Shown: positions 43,742 through 52,906, numbered from the stretch's first letter. The stretch: DNA of 64,000 nucleotides from Oscillospiraceae bacterium (GCA_019424695.1 JAHYZA010000004.1:1-64000); one strand, 5' to 3'. Numbers and translations: made by a program. Notes: generated from the letters alone by a model not told the origin.

Positions 43742-45106
43742 TCAGTTTGCAGAGGCGCAGCTTTTTTCGGCGTCTGCCACCACTTTCTGATAAGGACCGA
43801 TGATATACTGATTCATCTGCCCTTTCATCTTTTTCTGGACCGAGGGAATGGCAATGAGAGTCCCCACCAGCTTCATCTGCAAAATGCGCTTTTTCTGTTT
43901 CTGCGGGAAGTCATAAATGCCGTGCTCTTTATAGAATTTGTGGTCGGCCTTCATCAGCCCCTGCATGATGTAGATCAAATCCCGGAAAATCTTCATGCCG
44001 CCCACCCCATAAAAGTTGGCGGGGCGGGACAGCTTTTTGTCCAGCGCAAAGACCAGTTCGTCGGCCAGCGTGCGGAGTTCCGCCGTTGTATCGCCCTCGT
44101 CGGTGGCCACGCCGCACAGGTAGTTGCCGCCCACCTCGGCCCGGCCTTCTACGATCATCCGCAGATTGCTCTCGTACCGGTAATCGCCGCTGATCAGGTA
44201 GGCAATGGGTTTTCCCTGGGTGACGGTCCGGTGGCCGTTGCAGAACTGCCGGTCGTCATAGCACTTGAAGCTGGAATGGGTGTAATGGTCCGAGATGGTG
44301 AAGGCGTAAACAAAGGCATCTGCGTTCTGGATTTTGGTGCGAAGAAATTCGTCAAAACCATCTTTATAAACGCATTTGCCGGTGATGGCGCAGCCGAAAC
44401 AGCCCAGGCATCCGCCGTCAAAGGGGAACTCCCGCAGGTTGACCACCCGGCTTTCCAGGGGCAGGGCAGCGCGGAAATCCGCGATCATGCCGCGGAGATT
44501 TTCGTCCTCCGGGGCGCAGTTGGTGACGATGACCACATCCTTCTCCGCCATTTTGGGCACAGCGGACAGCACCGGCCGATAGGCCGTTTTCTCCCGCCGG
44601 GACGCCCGGGCAGGGGGCGTAACAAACAGACCGTGCTCACAGGAAAACAGCAACTGGTCGAAGAAATTCCGGGCATCCCGCTGGCCCTGCTCGGTCAGCA
44701 GATCCTCCATGTCGGCAGAGAGGCCCCGGACCACCCGCAGCCCCAGATCCCAGCAGTTCTCCTCCACATAACGGTGGGCGGTCACATCGTAGAAGTGTTT
44801 GGAGGTGGTGATCTGGCTGGCAAATTTGCCGGATAGATCCACGCCGTCGGCCTTGATGAGTTCGATGAGCCGATGCAGCTGGTAGGGCGCGATAAAGGTA
44901 TACACGGGATAGCAGAACAGCAGCAGATCTGCCTGTTCCAGTTCGGCGCGCAGCGGGGTGAAATCCTTTTCGTAGCTTTTGATGCGCTGGCCCACCGGCA
45001 CAAAGGTGAACTGGTGTTCCGGGTGCAGAGCCTGCAGATACAGCGCCGTATGTACGGTGGTGGAATTGCCGCCCTTGGGGCTGGCGTTCAGTACAAGAAT
45101 CTTCAT
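43742..45106 (-). CDS. double flavodoxin-like (NADPH-dependent FMN reductase type) protein
   Basis: A 454-residue protein with two flavodoxin-like halves. The first starts MKILVLNASPKGGNST, the FMN phosphate loop. The second starts near residue 190 (EKDVVIVTNCAPEDEN) and includes a Cys cluster (CLGCFGC, then CVYKDGF) seen in iron-sulfur-linked flavoproteins. C-terminal helices follow. Cytoplasmic redox enzyme; partner unknown. It overlaps the PadR gene by ATGA and is regulated with it. Confidence 0.82.
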   Translation of the reverse strand: MKILVLNASPKGGNSTTVHTALYLQALHPEHQFTFVPVGQRIKSYEKDFTPLRAELEQADLLLFCYPVYTFIAPYQLHRLIELIKADGVDLSGKFASQITTSKHFYDVTAHRYVEENCWDLGLRVVRGLSADMEDLLTEQGQRDARNFFDQLLFSCEHGLFVTPPARASRREKTAYRPVLSAVPKMAEKDVVIVTNCAPEDENLRGMIADFRAALPLESRVVNLREFPFDGGCLGCFGCAITGKCVYKDGFDEFLRTKIQNADAFVYAFTISDHYTHSSFKCYDDRQFCNGHRTVTQGKPIAYLISGDYRYESNLRMIVEGRAEVGGNYLCGVATDEGDTTAELRTLADELVFALDKKLSRPANFYGVGGMKIFRDLIYIMQGLMKADHKFYKEHGIYDFPQKQKKRILQMKLVGTLIAIPSVQKKMKGQMNQYIIGPYQKVVADAEKSCASAN

Positions 45107-45654
45107 GGTTGTTCCTCCAGTTCTGTGAGCAGACGGCTGTACCAGCCGATCTCAAATTCCGCGGCGGCGATGCCGTAGTCCAGGGTATATCCCTGAAACC
45201 GCAGCACGGCGGGCCAGTCGGTCCCGGCGGGCAGTGCCTCAGCCTGGATGCAGCGGAAACTTTCCCGTATTCCCAAAAGGATGCTGCGGGTCTGTTCCAT
45301 TTGGCGGATATAGTCCCGGATGGCGGCTATCCGCTCCTCCGGTCGGGCCAGGCCCGCAAAGAACAGGCGGGAAAGTTCCATGTTTTTCACTCTGTCCGCC
45401 TGCATGGGCTGCGCCACCCAGGCGGAAAAAGCATCCCGCCCGGATCGCGTAATAGAAAAGGTCTTTTTGTGCCGCCGCCCTTCCGTCGTTTCCGCCGCGG
45501 TGATGCGGCCGTCTTTTTCCAGCTTGGCAAGGGCAGTCTGCATGCTGCCCGCACTGTGGGAGCAGATCAGAGACAGATTTTTTCGGATGAATTGCTGTAA
45601 CTGATATCCCGTCATGGGGGAAAGCATCAGCAACCCTAGAATCAGATAGTCCAT
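45103..45654 (-). CDS. PadR-family transcriptional regulator
   Basis: A 183-residue regulator. The N-terminal winged helix (DYLILGLLMLSPMTGYQLQQFI, ending with the wing GRRHKKTFSIT) and the C-terminal helical dimer domain are of PadR type. It is encoded upstream of the double flavodoxin in one operon and has a promoter with an inverted repeat across its -10, so it probably represses itself and the flavodoxin until an effector binds. Confidence 0.9.
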   Translation of the reverse strand: MDYLILGLLMLSPMTGYQLQQFIRKNLSLICSHSAGSMQTALAKLEKDGRITAAETTEGRRHKKTFSITRSGRDAFSAWVAQPMQADRVKNMELSRLFFAGLARPEERIAAIRDYIRQMEQTRSILLGIRESFRCIQAEALPAGTDWPAVLRFQGYTLDYGIAAAEFEIGWYSRLLTELEEQP

Positions 45655-45667
45655 ACCCCGCCTCCAA

Positions 45668-45686
45668 TATATCTAATAGAGATATA
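45668..45686. promoter_or_regulatory. inverted repeat, candidate PadR operator
   Basis: TATATCT (45668-45674) and AGATATA (45680-45686), separated by five bases, overlap the -10 edge of the padR promoter. Confidence 0.6.
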
Positions 45687-45712
45687 ATAGGGCTGCACGC
45701 CGCCTTTGTCAA
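45684..45712 (-). promoter_or_regulatory. sigma-A promoter of the padR-flavodoxin operon
   Basis: Minus strand TTGACA, 17 bases, TATTAT; -35 is consensus. About 30 bases before the start codon. Confidence 0.78.
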
Positions 45713-45830
45713 TACCGGAACAGAAGACGCCGACTGTTCTGGAGGTAGCCTGCCGGCACTCCCGTAGCCTAATTTGCGGAAAGCGGGCACTTTTGTCCGG
45801 CAATTCCAGGTATTGCAAATGCCTATAACG

Positions 45831-45860
45831 TTGACATTGTGCACAGTTTGGCTGTATTCT
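45831..45860 (+). promoter_or_regulatory. promoter of the cupin AraC regulator
   Basis: TTGACA, 18 bases, TATTCT, 38 bases before the ATG. Confidence 0.6.
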
Positions 45861-45897
45861 AGATTGGTTACTTAAAGGACAGGGGCCAGAAAAACCT

Positions 45898-46872
45898 ATG
45901 AACGAGGAAATGCTGCGGGCGTTGGCCCGTGTTACCCCGGAGGAACAGAAACTGCGGGATGGGGAACCGCTGGACCGGACGCTGTACGCTACCGGCCGCG
46001 GCTTTGAAATCGATGGGGCCAAGCTGCTGCGGCAGGGGCAGCTCATCACCATCCGCCCCCATACCCGGTTTGTGGCTTTCCCGCGGCACAGCCACAACTA
46101 TGTGGAGATCATGTATATGTGTACCGGCCAGACGACTCACCTCATCGGCGGCGGTACGCCGGTGCATCTGCAGGCAGGGGAGCTGCTGTTTTTGAACCAG
46201 CAGGCCAGCCATGCCATCCAAAAGGCAGAGGCAGGGGATGTGGCGGTCAACTTTATTGTGCTGCCGCAGTTCTTTGACTATGCCTTTCAAATCGTGGGGA
46301 CCTCCAACCTTTTGGGCCGTTTTTTGCTGGGAACGCTGAAAAACGGCGGAACAGAAATTTCCCATCTGGTTTGCCATACAGCGGAGCTGCTGCCCATTCA
46401 GAATCTGGTGGAAAGCATGGTCTGGAGCCTTTTGCACAATGAGCCGGGGGCCCGCCGCGCCAATCAGCTGCGCATGGCGATGCTGTTGCTGGATCTGCTG
46501 AACCACCATGAATGTATCGAGGTGCAGGGCGAGCCGGGCCAGGGCAGCCCGCTGGTGCTGGCAGCCCTGCGCGAAATCGAAGATAACTGCCGCGATGCCA
46601 GTCTGTCCCGTGTGGCGGAGCAGTTCCATGTTTCGCTGCCCTATCTGAGCGCCCTGATCCGGCAGGCGACCGGCCATACCTTCAAAGAACTGTTGCAGCA
46701 AAAGCGCCTGGACCGGGCCCAACAGTTGCTTCGCAGCACAAAACTGCCTGTGCAGACGGTGGCGGAATCGGTGGGCTATGACACCACCAGCTATTTTTAT
46801 GGCATCTACAAAAAAGCCTTTGGCATAACGCCAAAAGAATACCGGGATCATTTGTGCAATTCGGACAATTAA
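45898..46872 (+). CDS. AraC-family regulator with cupin sensor, likely for rhamnose genes
   Basis: A 324-residue regulator. The N-terminal cupin-like sugar-binding domain includes PRHSHNYVEIMYM and QAGELLFLNQ; the C-terminal 100 residues contain two AraC helix-turn-helix units (LSRVAEQFHVSLPYLSALIR and VGYDTTSYFYGIYKKAFGITP). It is encoded directly upstream of rhaB in the same direction, separated by a terminator, and is the best candidate activator of that operon. Confidence 0.9.
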   Translation: MNEEMLRALARVTPEEQKLRDGEPLDRTLYATGRGFEIDGAKLLRQGQLITIRPHTRFVAFPRHSHNYVEIMYMCTGQTTHLIGGGTPVHLQAGELLFLNQQASHAIQKAEAGDVAVNFIVLPQFFDYAFQIVGTSNLLGRFLLGTLKNGGTEISHLVCHTAELLPIQNLVESMVWSLLHNEPGARRANQLRMAMLLLDLLNHHECIEVQGEPGQGSPLVLAALREIEDNCRDASLSRVAEQFHVSLPYLSALIRQATGHTFKELLQQKRLDRAQQLLRSTKLPVQTVAESVGYDTTSYFYGIYKKAFGITPKEYRDHLCNSDN

Positions 46873-46886
46873 AAAGAATCCACTTA

Positions 46887-46928
46887 AATAAGCGCGTGAT
46901 TTTATTGTAAATCACGCGCTTATTTTTT
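46887..46928 (+). terminator. terminator of the cupin AraC gene
   Basis: 16-bp perfect stem, AATAAGCGCGTGATTT with its complement (46887-46902, 46909-46924), then T's. The rhaB operon therefore needs its own promoter; only a weak -10 (TATACT at 46943-46948) is seen, as expected if an activator is needed. Confidence 0.9.
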
Positions 46929-46982
46929 CGTTTCATCTTCACTATACTGGATTTGGAAAAAACAAAAGGAGAGGTGCGAACA

Positions 46983-48449
46983 TTGCTGTATCATCTTGCC
47001 ATCGACATCGGCGCCTCCAGCGGGCGCCATATTCTGGGCCATCTGGAAAAGGGGCGGATGGTGCTGGAGGAAGTCTACCGGTTCGATAACCGTCAAATTC
47101 ATAAAAACGGCCACGACTGCTGGGACATCGACCATCTGTGGCAGGGCATTCTGGATGGGCTGAAGGCATGCAAGGCGCTGGGCAAGATTCCCACTACGGT
47201 AGGTATCGACACCTGGGCCGTGGACTTTGTGCTGCTGGACAAGGACGGGGTGCCGGTGGGCGATGCGGTGGCCTACCGCGACGCCCGCACCGAAGGCACC
47301 GACAAACTGGTGGAAGCCAAGATCAGCGCCGCCGATCTCTACGCCCGCACCGGCATCCAGAAGCAGCCTTTCAACACCATCTACCAGCTGACGGCATTGC
47401 AAAAGGAACAGCCCGAGCAGCTGGAAGCCGCCCTCAGCCTGCTGATGATCCCCGACTACTTCCACTACCGCCTCACCGGCGTGCAGAAGCAAGAGTACAC
47501 CAACGCCACCAGCACGGGGCTGGTGAACGCCGCCCAAAAGACCTGGGACCGGGAGCTGCTGGACCTGCTGGGGGTACCCCGGCGCCTTTTTGGCCCCTTG
47601 TCCATGCCGGGCACCGAGGTGGGATCGCTGAAGCCGGAAATCGCCGCCGAGGTGGGGTTCCAGACCACCGTGGTGCTGCCCGCCACCCACGACACAGGGT
47701 CGGCGTTTCTGGCCGTGCCCGCCGAGGATGACCGGGCGGTGTACCTTTCCAGCGGCACCTGGAGCCTGCTGGGCGTGGAGAACGAAGCCCCCATCACCAC
47801 CGAGGAAAGCCGGGAACAGAACTTCACCAACGAGGGCGGCGCCTGGTACCGCTACCGGTACTTAAAAAACATCATGGGGCTGTGGATGATTCAGTCCATC
47901 CGCCGGGAACTCAACGGCGTGGACTATGTGGCCGGCAAGGAGCGGGCCGCCTGGACGCTGGACGTGCAGCCCGGGGAAAAGCAGTGGAGCTTCCCCGACC
48001 TCATCGCCGCCGCCGAAAGCGCCGCCGATTTCCCGTCGGTGGTCAACGCCAACGACGACCGCTTCCTGGCTCCTGCCAGTATGATCGCCGTCATACAGGC
48101 CACCTGCGCTACCACCGGGCAGCCAGTGCCACGGACGGTGGGGCAGCTGATGCAGTGTGTCTACCGCAGCCTGACGCTGTGTTACAAAAACGCCATTGCC
48201 GGGCTGTCCGAACTGACCGGCAAGAGTTACACCACCATCCACATTGTGGGCGGCGGCTGCCAGGACAACTACTTAAACCGCATGACCGCCACCGTCACCG
48301 GGCTGCCGGTGTGGGCGGGCCCCGTGGAGGGCACGGCCATCGGCAACCTGGTCATTCAGATGATTCACAGCGGCGAATTTGCCGATCTGGCTGCCGCAAG
48401 ACAAAGCATCCGAGAAAGTTTCGATATCAAGGAGGTTCTTCCCCAATGA
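46983..48449 (+). CDS. rhaB: rhamnulokinase
   Basis: A 488-residue FGGY kinase, the size of E. coli RhaB, that phosphorylates L-rhamnulose. AIDIGASSGRH near the N-terminus is the phosphate loop; WAVDFVLLD, SSGTWSLLG and GGGCQDNYLN are RhaB features. The start is a TTG at 46983 eight bases after AGGAGAGG; an earlier TTG lacks such a site. It overlaps the isomerase gene by ATGA. L-fuculokinase remains an alternative but the sequence is more RhaB-like. Confidence 0.9.
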   Translation: MLYHLAIDIGASSGRHILGHLEKGRMVLEEVYRFDNRQIHKNGHDCWDIDHLWQGILDGLKACKALGKIPTTVGIDTWAVDFVLLDKDGVPVGDAVAYRDARTEGTDKLVEAKISAADLYARTGIQKQPFNTIYQLTALQKEQPEQLEAALSLLMIPDYFHYRLTGVQKQEYTNATSTGLVNAAQKTWDRELLDLLGVPRRLFGPLSMPGTEVGSLKPEIAAEVGFQTTVVLPATHDTGSAFLAVPAEDDRAVYLSSGTWSLLGVENEAPITTEESREQNFTNEGGAWYRYRYLKNIMGLWMIQSIRRELNGVDYVAGKERAAWTLDVQPGEKQWSFPDLIAAAESAADFPSVVNANDDRFLAPASMIAVIQATCATTGQPVPRTVGQLMQCVYRSLTLCYKNAIAGLSELTGKSYTTIHIVGGGCQDNYLNRMTATVTGLPVWAGPVEGTAIGNLVIQMIHSGEFADLAAARQSIRESFDIKEVLPQ

Positions 48450-49870
48450 GTACGTTAGTGGAAACCAAAGCCCGGGTGGGCGTGTTTGCCATCGCCCTGG
48501 GCGCCTATCTGCCCCAGTTCCCCAGCCTGGTACCGGAGTTCCAGGCCCAGTACAAGCAGTTCAAGACGATGATCCCCCACACGGTGGAACTGGTGGACGG
48601 CGGCATCGTCACCACCAAGGAGCTGAGCCAGGCGGCAGGGGATAAGTTCCGCGCCGCCGACGTGGACCTGGTGATTCTGCAGCTGCTGACCTACGCCACC
48701 TCCTACAATATGCTGCCCGCCGTGCGGGACCTGGATGTGCCGGTGGTGCTGGTGAACGTCCAGAAGCTGCGCGCTCCCGACTACGAGCACACCGACACCG
48801 CCAAGTGGCTGGGCGAGCTGTACGCCTGCGGTGCCGTAGGCGAGATGGTTGCCGATCTGGAGCGGGCCGGCAAGCGCCATGCGGTGATCACCGGCGTGGT
48901 GGAAAGGGGTGACCCCACCGTCCAGGCCGAGATCAACGACTGGTGCAAGGCAGCCCAGGTGCGCCGCCGTTTCCGGGACACCAACCTGGCCCAGATCGGC
49001 CGTCCCTACCCCGGCATGATGGACCTCTACATCGACGAGACCAACCTTTACCACCGGATGTGGCTCTACACCAAGCAGTTTGACTGGGAAAAGATGTGGG
49101 CCATTGCCGATAACATCGCCGACGAGGCGGTCATCCGCGCCAAGGCCGAGGAAATTCTCGATACCTTCGACATCGAGGGCGGCGGCACCGTGGAAAAGGT
49201 CTGGGAGATGGCCCGCTACGTGGTGGCCTTTGAGCAGTGGGTCAAGGACGAAAAGATCGCCTTCATTGCCTCCCACTACGACGGCTTCGCCCAGGGCAAG
49301 GCGGGCGTGCTGGATTCCATGCTGATCCCCGCCTTCTCGATGCTCATCAAACAGGGCGTCGCCTGCGCCGTGGAAGGGGACATCAAGGTGGCCATGGCCA
49401 TGTCCATCCTCAAGACCATCTCCGGTCAGGGCCAGCTGTCCGAGATGTACTCCATCGACTTTGACAAGGACATCTGCATCATCGGACATTCCGGTTCCGG
49501 CGATGCGGCCATCTCGGCCCAAAAGCCCACCATGAAGATCGTACCGGTCTTCCACGGCAAGACCGGCGGCGGCTACCTGACCCAGTTCTACCCCCACCTC
49601 GGCCCCGTGACCTACCTGGGCATCACCCAGGACAAAGACGGCCACTTCAAGTTTGTGGTGGCCGAGGGCGTCAACGAGGAAGGCCCCATCTTCACCTTTG
49701 GCGACACCAATATGCGCACCCGCTTTGCCTGCGGCGCCCGGGAGTTCGTCAACCGCTGGAGCGAAGCAGGCCCCACCCACCACATGGCTGCCGCCTGCGG
49801 CCGCCACATCGACACCATCCTCAAAGTGGCCGAGATCTTCAACGTGCCTGTGGATGTCATCACCCGGTAA
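48446..49870 (+). CDS. L-arabinose/L-fucose isomerase-type sugar isomerase
   Basis: A 474-residue protein with the FucI/AraA alpha/beta architecture, not the TIM-barrel of RhaA. Near the N-terminus is VFAIALGAYLPQFP. The acidic and His metal-site candidates lie in the C-terminal half, where GEGDIK-like VEGDIKVAMAM occurs. In an operon of rhaB and rhaD it most likely does the isomerase step from L-rhamnose to L-rhamnulose, or a related deoxysugar. AAGGAGG precedes the ATG, which overlaps the rhaB stop by four bases. Confidence 0.82.
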   Translation: MSTLVETKARVGVFAIALGAYLPQFPSLVPEFQAQYKQFKTMIPHTVELVDGGIVTTKELSQAAGDKFRAADVDLVILQLLTYATSYNMLPAVRDLDVPVVLVNVQKLRAPDYEHTDTAKWLGELYACGAVGEMVADLERAGKRHAVITGVVERGDPTVQAEINDWCKAAQVRRRFRDTNLAQIGRPYPGMMDLYIDETNLYHRMWLYTKQFDWEKMWAIADNIADEAVIRAKAEEILDTFDIEGGGTVEKVWEMARYVVAFEQWVKDEKIAFIASHYDGFAQGKAGVLDSMLIPAFSMLIKQGVACAVEGDIKVAMAMSILKTISGQGQLSEMYSIDFDKDICIIGHSGSGDAAISAQKPTMKIVPVFHGKTGGGYLTQFYPHLGPVTYLGITQDKDGHFKFVVAEGVNEEGPIFTFGDTNMRTRFACGAREFVNRWSEAGPTHHMAAACGRHIDTILKVAEIFNVPVDVITR

Positions 49871-49937
49871 ACCTGTTGCTTCCTTTGTTTCATACAAAAC
49901 GAAAAAGAAATAGATTATATACAGAAAGGAAATTCAT

Positions 49938-50765
49938 ATGGAAATCTACGACATCCCCTGCGTCAAAGGCTTTATTCGCATGTGCAACGACGGCTGGCTG
50001 CAGGGCTGGCACGAGCGCAACGGCGGCAACCTGACCTACCGCATGACCGAGGAGGACGTGGCCGCCTGCCGCCCCTACTTTGACGAAACGCCCCGGGAGT
50101 GGGTGAAAATGGGCGTCCAGGCCGACAACCTGGCCGGGGAGTACTTCATCACCACCGGTTCGGGCAAGTATTTCCGCAACGTCGAACCGGACCCCATTCA
50201 CTCCATCGGCATTGTGGAGATCAACGAAGCAGGGGACAGCTGGCGCATCGTCTGGGGCCTGGCGGAAGGTGCCAAGCCCACCAGCGAATTCCCCAGCCAT
50301 TTCATGAACCACAGCGTGCGCAAAGCCGCCACGGGCGGCGCCAACCGGGTCATCTACCACTGCCACGCCACCAACGTCATCGCCCTGACCTACATCCTGC
50401 CGCTGACCGACCGCGCCTTCAGCCGCGCGCTGTGGCAGAGCGCCACCGAGTGCCCCGTGGTCTTCCCCGAGGGCGTGGGCGTCTGTCCCTGGATGGTGCC
50501 GGGCGGCGCCGACATCGCCATGGCCACCAGCGAGAAGATGAAGACCTACCAGGCCGCTGTCTGGGCCCAGCATGGCCTGTTTGCCTCCGGCCCCGACTAC
50601 GACACCACCTTCGGTCTGGCCCACACCATTGAGAAGAGCGCTGAGATCTGCGTCAAGGTGCTGTCCATGGGCGGCGGACTGATCCGCCAGACCATCGAGG
50701 ACGACGACCTGCGTGCCATCGCCCGGGATTTCGGCGTCACCCTCAACGAGGATTTCCTCAACTGA
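49938..50765 (+). CDS. rhaD: rhamnulose-1-phosphate aldolase
   Basis: A 275-residue class II aldolase, one residue from E. coli RhaD. WHERNGGNLTYR near the N-terminus, TGSGKYFRNV, the zinc histidines in HCHATNVIAL and AQHGLFASGP follow the RhaD pattern closely. It splits L-rhamnulose-1-phosphate into DHAP and L-lactaldehyde. Preceded by AGAAAGGA. Last of the rhaB-isomerase-rhaD operon; no transporter or mutarotase gene is adjacent. Confidence 0.94.
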   Translation: MEIYDIPCVKGFIRMCNDGWLQGWHERNGGNLTYRMTEEDVAACRPYFDETPREWVKMGVQADNLAGEYFITTGSGKYFRNVEPDPIHSIGIVEINEAGDSWRIVWGLAEGAKPTSEFPSHFMNHSVRKAATGGANRVIYHCHATNVIALTYILPLTDRAFSRALWQSATECPVVFPEGVGVCPWMVPGGADIAMATSEKMKTYQAAVWAQHGLFASGPDYDTTFGLAHTIEKSAEICVKVLSMGGGLIRQTIEDDDLRAIARDFGVTLNEDFLN

Positions 50766-50886
50766 GTTCCGCTATCCCTCCCGTAAGGGGGCACCATTTG
50801 TACTCCGTCCTTCTTCGCGGAATAGAAACATACGTTTCCGGCCTTTTGCAGACACTTTGAAGCCCCGGCTTTCTGTAGTGCCGGTG

Positions 50887-51576
50887 TCATCCGAGGGGGC
50901 CTTGTTGGGTCAGCAGCCACGCGATCCCGGCCGCCGTGCGTTCGGCAGCATGGCTATAGTGGTTTCCCGGATTCAGCTGAAATAGCGTAGGAATCCTCTT
51001 ATTACGGAAATATGAATGAATAAACTCCGTATTTTCCTGTACGGGTTTCAGCGCGGGATTCCGTGTTTTGCTTTCTTTATCCCCCAGGGAAAAGTACAGG
51101 CAATCCGGCAAACGCTTTACCTCGTGCGAAACAATGTATTCCCGGATTCCGGGAAACCAGAGGGACCCGGACACACTGGCAACTCGTGAGAACCTGTCGG
51201 TACCATACAGGGCATAAAGGGCAAACAATCCGGCCAGGGAGTACCCGGCCAGACCGCGCCAGCAGGGAGGGACGACCAGTTCTTTTTCTACCGCAGGCAG
51301 AATCTCGCCGATGAGCAGGTGTAGATACTGGTCGGCGCCGCCGGTGCAGGGGGCTGCCTCTTTGAACAATGGCGGGTTATCCCAGGGGACCATATCGTGG
51401 TTCCAGTCCAGATTGCTGATGGCAATCAGAGAAAAATCCGGCAGGCCCTCTTTACGCAATGCGGCAAAAACCTGTTGCCCCTCTTCGGAAAACGTGTTCA
51501 GATAGATAGCCGGTGCTCCCGGCGTTTTGCAGGGGAAAATGGACACGAGTTTGCCTCCGGTTGTAATTTTGCGCAT
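50887..51576 (-). CDS. putative esterase (alpha/beta hydrolase)
   Basis: A 229-residue alpha/beta hydrolase of the putative-esterase group. The nucleophile elbow is GYSLAG; the likely aspartate and histidine follow near LGDKES and PGNHYSH. There is no signal peptide. A longer in-frame start exists at 51630, but 51576 has GAGGCG at suitable spacing. It is convergent with rhaD. Substrate unknown; similar proteins hydrolyse carbohydrate esters or siderophore esters. Confidence 0.78.
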   Translation of the reverse strand: MRKITTGGKLVSIFPCKTPGAPAIYLNTFSEEGQQVFAALRKEGLPDFSLIAISNLDWNHDMVPWDNPPLFKEAAPCTGGADQYLHLLIGEILPAVEKELVVPPCWRGLAGYSLAGLFALYALYGTDRFSRVASVSGSLWFPGIREYIVSHEVKRLPDCLYFSLGDKESKTRNPALKPVQENTEFIHSYFRNKRIPTLFQLNPGNHYSHAAERTAAGIAWLLTQQGPLG

Positions 51577-51702
51577 AGTTGGTATCGCCTCGCTTTTTCC
51601 TGCGGTTTGAAAATTTCCGCCCCCACACAAGAAACCCGGCAGTTCTGGCGGCGGAGTGGATAAGATATTGGAATTCCCGACACAGTTGCCTGTTGCGCCG
51701 GT

Positions 51703-52053
51703 TCACTTCCTTAAAACTTTGTCCATGGATTTGCCTTTTGCCAATTCATCCACCAGTTTGTCCAGATATCGAATTTCCCGCAACAGGGGATCTTCGATGG
51801 CTTCTATTTTTACTCCGCAAATGCTGCCTTGGATCAAACGGCGCTTTTCATTGGGGCAGGGCGCATTCTTGAAAAAATCGCCGTAGGAAAGATCACTTTC
51901 CAGAAAGCGGTCCACCTCGTCAGCAGAGTAACCGGTCAGCCATGTTGTTACCTGGTACACTTCTTGTCTGGTCCGTCCTTTGCGCTGCGCCTTGGCAAGC
52001 AGCAGGGGAAAAACTTTGGCAAATTTCATGGTAAAAACAGTTTCTTGTTTCAT
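51703..52053 (-). CDS. DUF2200 family protein
   Basis: A 116-residue protein beginning MKQETVFTMKFAKVFPLL after CAGGAGG. It matches the DUF2200 family in length and in the TWLTGY and CGVKIEAIEDPLLREIRYLDKLVDELAKGK pattern; function is unknown, and it is often found as a single gene in gut Firmicutes. It has its own extended -10 promoter. Confidence 0.75.
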   Translation of the reverse strand: MKQETVFTMKFAKVFPLLLAKAQRKGRTRQEVYQVTTWLTGYSADEVDRFLESDLSYGDFFKNAPCPNEKRRLIQGSICGVKIEAIEDPLLREIRYLDKLVDELAKGKSMDKVLRK

Positions 52054-52083
52054 AAATGACCTCCTGCAGGAGTTATTGCATCC

Positions 52084-52092
52084 ATTATAACA
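52084..52092 (-). promoter_or_regulatory. extended -10 promoter of the DUF2200 gene
   Basis: Minus strand TGTTATAAT, 31 bases before the start codon. Confidence 0.6.
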
Positions 52093-52165
52093 CACAAACG
52101 CCCTGAAAAAAGAGAAAACAACAGCCTGTTGACCATTTCCAAATATGTTCGCAGACTTTTTGTGG

Positions 52166-52284
52166 TATGATGAGAATAACAACTGTAGGAGCCGTGCTTG
52201 TGTCTTTTTCAGTCATCCGCGGTGATATTTCCTTGCCTGCATACAAAAGCGGCGGAAGCCTTTTAGAAGGCTTCCGCCGCTTTT
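52166..52284 (+). ncRNA. possible small RNA (or leader) ending at a strong terminator
   Basis: A plus-strand TGGTATGAT (extended -10, 52163-52171) is followed about 110 bases later by the bidirectional terminator. No convincing frame stops before the hairpin. Weak; it could also be an unused promoter. Confidence 0.25.
52245..52284. terminator. bidirectional terminator after the TetR gene
   Basis: 18-bp perfect stem AAAAGCGGCGGAAGCCTT with its complement (52245-52262, 52267-52284). Confidence 0.9.
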
Positions 52285-52317
52285 GTGCAAAATATGCCAA
52301 GTGCCCCGTGCGGGCCG

Positions 52318-52866
52318 TCATTCCGGATCGCCGGCAAAAAACGTCTCACGGCCCTGATATTCGCTTTTCAGGACTTCAAACATTTCCTCCGGTGTTTCCC
52401 GGCATCCGTTTTGCAGCCACATTTTGATCATCTGCGTCAGCCCGCTTTTGAAAAATTCCATGTGGTAGCGGATGAAGCAATCCTGGAAGTGTTTCTTTGC
52501 CAGTTCGTCATCATAGTTGACGATCTTATAGTTGTTATCGTAGCCCAGCTTGAAGTAAGTCCGATAGAACATCTGGTTTTCCCGGATGTGACGGAACAGC
52601 TTGAGGTAGTCGTGGCTGTTTACCTTTGCGACAATTTCTTCCTGGTACAGATCAGCCAGATCGGCTTCCAGCTTATCCCGGATGGAGTCGGCCAACCCGT
52701 AAATATCCATATAATTTGCATAAAAGGTGCTTCGGTTCAGTCCGGCCCGCTTACAAATATCAGATACACGAATTTCGCTCAGTTCTTTGGTTTGCAGCAA
52801 CTCCACAAATACTTTCTCGATCTTTTCACAGGACGTTCTTCTTCGTTTGTTGTTGACAGTATTCAT
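52318..52866 (-). CDS. TetR/AcrR-family regulator
   Basis: A 182-residue regulator. The N-terminal helix-turn-helix reads SDICKRAGLNRSTFYANYMDIYGLADSI, the classic TetR motif. The C-terminal ligand domain is helical. Start at 52866 after AGAGG. It is divergent from a small membrane protein gene; its own promoter -35 lies inside a CAACnnnnGTTG element. It probably represses both units. Confidence 0.88.
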   Translation of the reverse strand: MNTVNNKRRRTSCEKIEKVFVELLQTKELSEIRVSDICKRAGLNRSTFYANYMDIYGLADSIRDKLEADLADLYQEEIVAKVNSHDYLKLFRHIRENQMFYRTYFKLGYDNNYKIVNYDDELAKKHFQDCFIRYHMEFFKSGLTQMIKMWLQNGCRETPEEMFEVLKSEYQGRETFFAGDPE

Positions 52867-52882
52867 GAAAGCCTCTTTATCC

Positions 52883-52891
52883 CAACAGTTG
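52883..52891. promoter_or_regulatory. possible upstream TetR half-operator
   Basis: CAACAGTTG is a 9-base palindrome lying in the tetR leader and similar to the element at 52951-52962. Confidence 0.35.
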
Positions 52892-52906
52892 TCGGCAAAT
52901 TGGTGA

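Noticed and set aside
52167..52427. An 86-codon frame near the tetR end
   Set aside because: It runs through the terminator hairpin and the opposite-strand tetR gene.
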